Of a stretch of 64,000 nt of DNA, positions 62,016 through 64,000 are shown one piece after another (positions within the stretch are counted from its first letter, which is position 1; each line of letters starts with the position of its first letter). The stretch is taken from contig NZ_BCMQ01000007.1 of NCBI RefSeq assembly GCF_001485415.1, positions 1 to 64,000 on the forward strand, written 5' to 3'. The translations under genes and the position numbers were made by a program. Source of the stretch: Myroides odoratimimus. GTDB taxonomy: Bacteria; Bacteroidota; Bacteroidia; Flavobacteriales; Flavobacteriaceae. Below the pieces are notes generated by a model. It saw nothing but the letters and a program-made list of their open reading frames with translations, made no database searches and was not told the origin of the DNA.

Positions 62016-63035
62016 GTGAGGTATTTAATAGTATTAGTATTCTTTTCGTTGTCAATGTCTGTTGTTGCACAGGTTGATTCTACTTATGTAAGAGATCATA
62101 TAAAGTCTTATGGTGTTAAGTTTGCTTTTGGTAAGGATGTATTAGCGTTAGACTATACTTTAGAAGATAAAAAAAGCACACAGACTTTTGAGTCTAATAA
62201 ACCTGTGAGTATAGGGGTAGGTTTTTTATGGGGTAGTTCTTCTTTTAGTTTTAGTCATGGTTTTTCTTTTATGAGAGAAAAAGAAAAAGGGAAAACAAAA
62301 GCAACAGATTTTCAATATCATCATTATGGAGATAAATTTCTGATTGATTTATATTACAAACGAAATAAAGGATTTTATCGTTATACAGGAGATCATAAAG
62401 ATGATACCCCAACAGAGGATGATATATTTCCAGATTTTAAAATTCATATGTATGGAGCCTTGTTTCAATACGTATGGAATAATGAAAAGTATTCTTTAGG
62501 TGCTGCTTACGACTTTAATAAAGTACAAGTAAAATCTGCAGGTTCTTTATTATTAGGAGGAGGGGTGTTTTATTCATCACTACGGAATATTCCGGTTTTT
62601 TCTGAAGAGTTGCAAGATTATGATAAACGTACATATCATTTTGGTCCTAATATAGGGTATGGGTATAACTGGGTACCGTATAAAAAAGTATTGGTAGCAG
62701 GCGCATTTACATTTGGTGTGAATGGAGCAATAGAAGAAAACTTATTAACGAATAAAAGAATTTTTACAGTTAATCCTTCTGTAGTAGGGCGTTTTTCTCT
62801 TGGTTATATTGGGGAAGAATGGATAATTAGTGCATCTGCTATAGCGAATGGTTTATTTCTAAATATGAAAAAGGATTATCAAACAGGACTATTGACAAGT
62901 ACATTTAATCTTACTGTTATCAAACGATTTGATTTAAAGAGAGAAATCAGCTTTCTAAAAAAGGATTACAATTGGAAAGAAGCCATATTTGGAAGTAAAA
63001 GTAATGATGTGAACAATACCATAAATGAAGAATAA
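62016..63035 (+). CDS. DUF4421 family outer-membrane protein
   Basis: A 339-aa protein (GTG start at 62016; a TTG at 62004 is the alternative) with signal peptide VRYLIVLVFFSLSMSVVA-Q. The body is a barrel with the DUF4421 pattern: YGVKFAFGKDV, SIGVGFLWGSSSFSFSHGFS, GDKFLIDLYYKRNKGFY, and GIEENLLTNKR. The family is found in Bacteroidota outer membranes; the function is unknown. Single gene. Confidence 0.8.
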   Translation: MRYLIVLVFFSLSMSVVAQVDSTYVRDHIKSYGVKFAFGKDVLALDYTLEDKKSTQTFESNKPVSIGVGFLWGSSSFSFSHGFSFMREKEKGKTKATDFQYHHYGDKFLIDLYYKRNKGFYRYTGDHKDDTPTEDDIFPDFKIHMYGALFQYVWNNEKYSLGAAYDFNKVQVKSAGSLLLGGGVFYSSLRNIPVFSEELQDYDKRTYHFGPNIGYGYNWVPYKKVLVAGAFTFGVNGAIEENLLTNKRIFTVNPSVVGRFSLGYIGEEWIISASAIANGLFLNMKKDYQTGLLTSTFNLTVIKRFDLKREISFLKKDYNWKEAIFGSKSNDVNNTINEE

Positions 63036-63153
63036 CATCAATACACTTCTGAAATAAAAACTTTTTGCTTAGAGTTTAGATATTATGAAGAAAGTAGAGT
63101 TGTGGTTTAATATGTTTTTTATATCTTGAATCTCTAACTTTAGATGAGTAAAT

Positions 63154-63591
63154 ATGGAATTTAATAGTAATGATTTTAGGTTTTACCACCCATTAGAAAT
63201 AAGATGGAGTGATATGGACGCCTTAGGACATGTTAATAATGTAATCTATATAGACTACTTCCAAATCGGTAGAGGGTATTATATGAATCAGGCAAGTAAA
63301 ACGTGGGACTGGTTTAAGCACATGTTTGTTATCGCTAATATTTCTTGTAATTATATTAAAGAGATTAAGTTAGATGTAAGACACCCGAGAATTGGTGTAA
63401 GAATATCAAAAATGGGAGTTAAGAGTTTTGAGATTGAATACGCTATTGTTAGTGAAGGGGAGAATAGAGATCTAATCTTGCATGCGATAGGTACGAGTAC
63501 ACAGGTGATGATCGATATTAAAGAGAAAAAAACAATAGAGATTCCGACTTGGCTAAGAGAGGAAGTTTCTGTTTATGAACCAAGTTTATAA
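63154..63591 (+). CDS. Acyl-CoA thioesterase, 4HBT hotdog family
   Basis: A 145-aa hotdog-fold protein with the signature IRWSDMDALGHVNNVIYIDYFQIGR (Asp in WSDMDxxGHVNN is catalytic). It hydrolyses acyl-CoA to acid and CoA; the natural chain is unknown. Length is that of a single hotdog domain, which works as dimer or tetramer. Confidence 0.9.
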   Translation: MEFNSNDFRFYHPLEIRWSDMDALGHVNNVIYIDYFQIGRGYYMNQASKTWDWFKHMFVIANISCNYIKEIKLDVRHPRIGVRISKMGVKSFEIEYAIVSEGENRDLILHAIGTSTQVMIDIKEKKTIEIPTWLREEVSVYEPSL

Positions 63592-63661
63592 ATATTTAGA
63601 AAAGATAATATAGGAGCTATTTTTAATAGTATTTGATAACGGTAGTTTTTAAAATAGGTGG

Positions 63662-63710
63662 TAATAAACAGAGAGGAACTATCCATTGAATAGTTCCTCT
63701 CTGTTTATTA
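63662..63710. terminator. Strong bidirectional terminator
   Basis: A perfect 21-bp inverted repeat (63662-63682 with 63690-63710, 7-nt loop) between convergent genes. Confidence 0.85.
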
Positions 63711-63780
63711 GATATTATAATAGTCTAGCTTATTTTACACTTAGTAGAAAACCTTTTGATTCCTTGAAGGCTATATAATA

Positions 63781-64000
63781 TTAATAACGTTCATTTTTCC
63801 ATAAAGCAATATCTGCTAATATACGTTGAGTATCGGCATTTACTTCTTTTAAATGATTAGAAGTATATAATGTATATCGGGCTTTGTCTAACTGTAACCT
63901 TACTTCATAATCACTAATAATTTTTACAGTAATTTGTTTAGTCTTATCTGTGAATTCCTGAAATCTAGTGTTTTCTTTATTTTCTCTTAGTGTTAAATAT
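63781..64000 (-). CDS. 3' end of a gene that continues beyond the window
   Basis: The minus strand is open from the window edge to a stop at 63781. The visible C-terminal 72 residues read ...FQEFTDKTKQITVKIISD, YEVRLQLDKARYTLYT and end DIALWKNERY. No function can be assigned from this part. The codon use and lack of stops in this frame support a real gene. Confidence 0.6.
   Translation of the reverse strand, partial: YLTLRENKENTRFQEFTDKTKQITVKIISDYEVRLQLDKARYTLYTSNHLKEVNADTQRILADIALWKNERY

Overview
The window is AT-rich DNA from a member of the Bacteroidota, most likely Flavobacteriaceae and plausibly a Myroides-like species. The evidence is the content (TonB-dependent receptors, FadL-like porin, DUF6266 and DUF4421 proteins, typical flavobacterial TypA, ProS, RimO and S20) and the promoters, which repeatedly show the Bacteroidota pattern TTG-N18-20-TAnnTTTG. 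Genus assignment is inference.

Positions 1-29400 are mostly core genome. They hold an AsmA-like protein, peptide deformylase and a TPR protein; an OmpR-type two-component system divergent from an outer-membrane receptor, with 11-bp direct repeats in front of the receptor; a second large TonB-dependent receptor; a DASS symporter; a GDPD phosphodiesterase; RimO; outer-membrane proteins; ProS; a tandem array of six identical tRNA-Glu(UUC) genes; S20; TypA; a 2-oxoacid dehydrogenase E2; and an ATP-PPase.

Positions 29469-40130 form the most interesting region, an RNA-repair type module. It contains a divergent WYL regulator, a slipin (SPFH), a 742-aa protein with a RING-like zinc knuckle and a TerD-like C-terminus, two overlapping RlaP-type nucleotidyltransferases, a PQQ-propeller lipoprotein and the RNA ligase RtcB. 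The two long gaps flanking the slipin gene are not empty. The first carries a circularly permuted tRNA-like RNA: T-arm, closed acceptor hairpin, D-arm, opened exactly at the anticodon loop. The second carries a normal-order tRNA-like RNA whose anticodon loop is replaced by a 54-nt insert, followed by two bulged helices that show covariation. The picture is a bacterial RNA-repair island with its own tRNA-mimicking RNAs, reminiscent of Y RNA/YrlA systems, but no TROVE/Rsr gene is visible. Two dyads exactly 100 bp apart lie at the divergent WYL/slipin promoters.

Positions 40400-64000 are accessory: an erythromycin-esterase-family protein, DUF1877 and DUF1963 proteins, a DUF6266 gene whose expected ATG is ATT, a NUDIX gene overlapping a PLD-helicase-S24 fusion (possible defence or repair module), a Fic-like protein with a degenerate active site and a 12-bp minisatellite, lipoproteins, an ABC exporter, VOC proteins, an HxlR regulator divergent from a thiol peroxidase-like gene, an AlkC/AlkD-like HEAT protein, a DUF4421 protein, a thioesterase and the 3' end of an unknown minus-strand gene. 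A 93-bp dispersed repeat occurs in the two long gaps at 17.0 kb and 46.6 kb.
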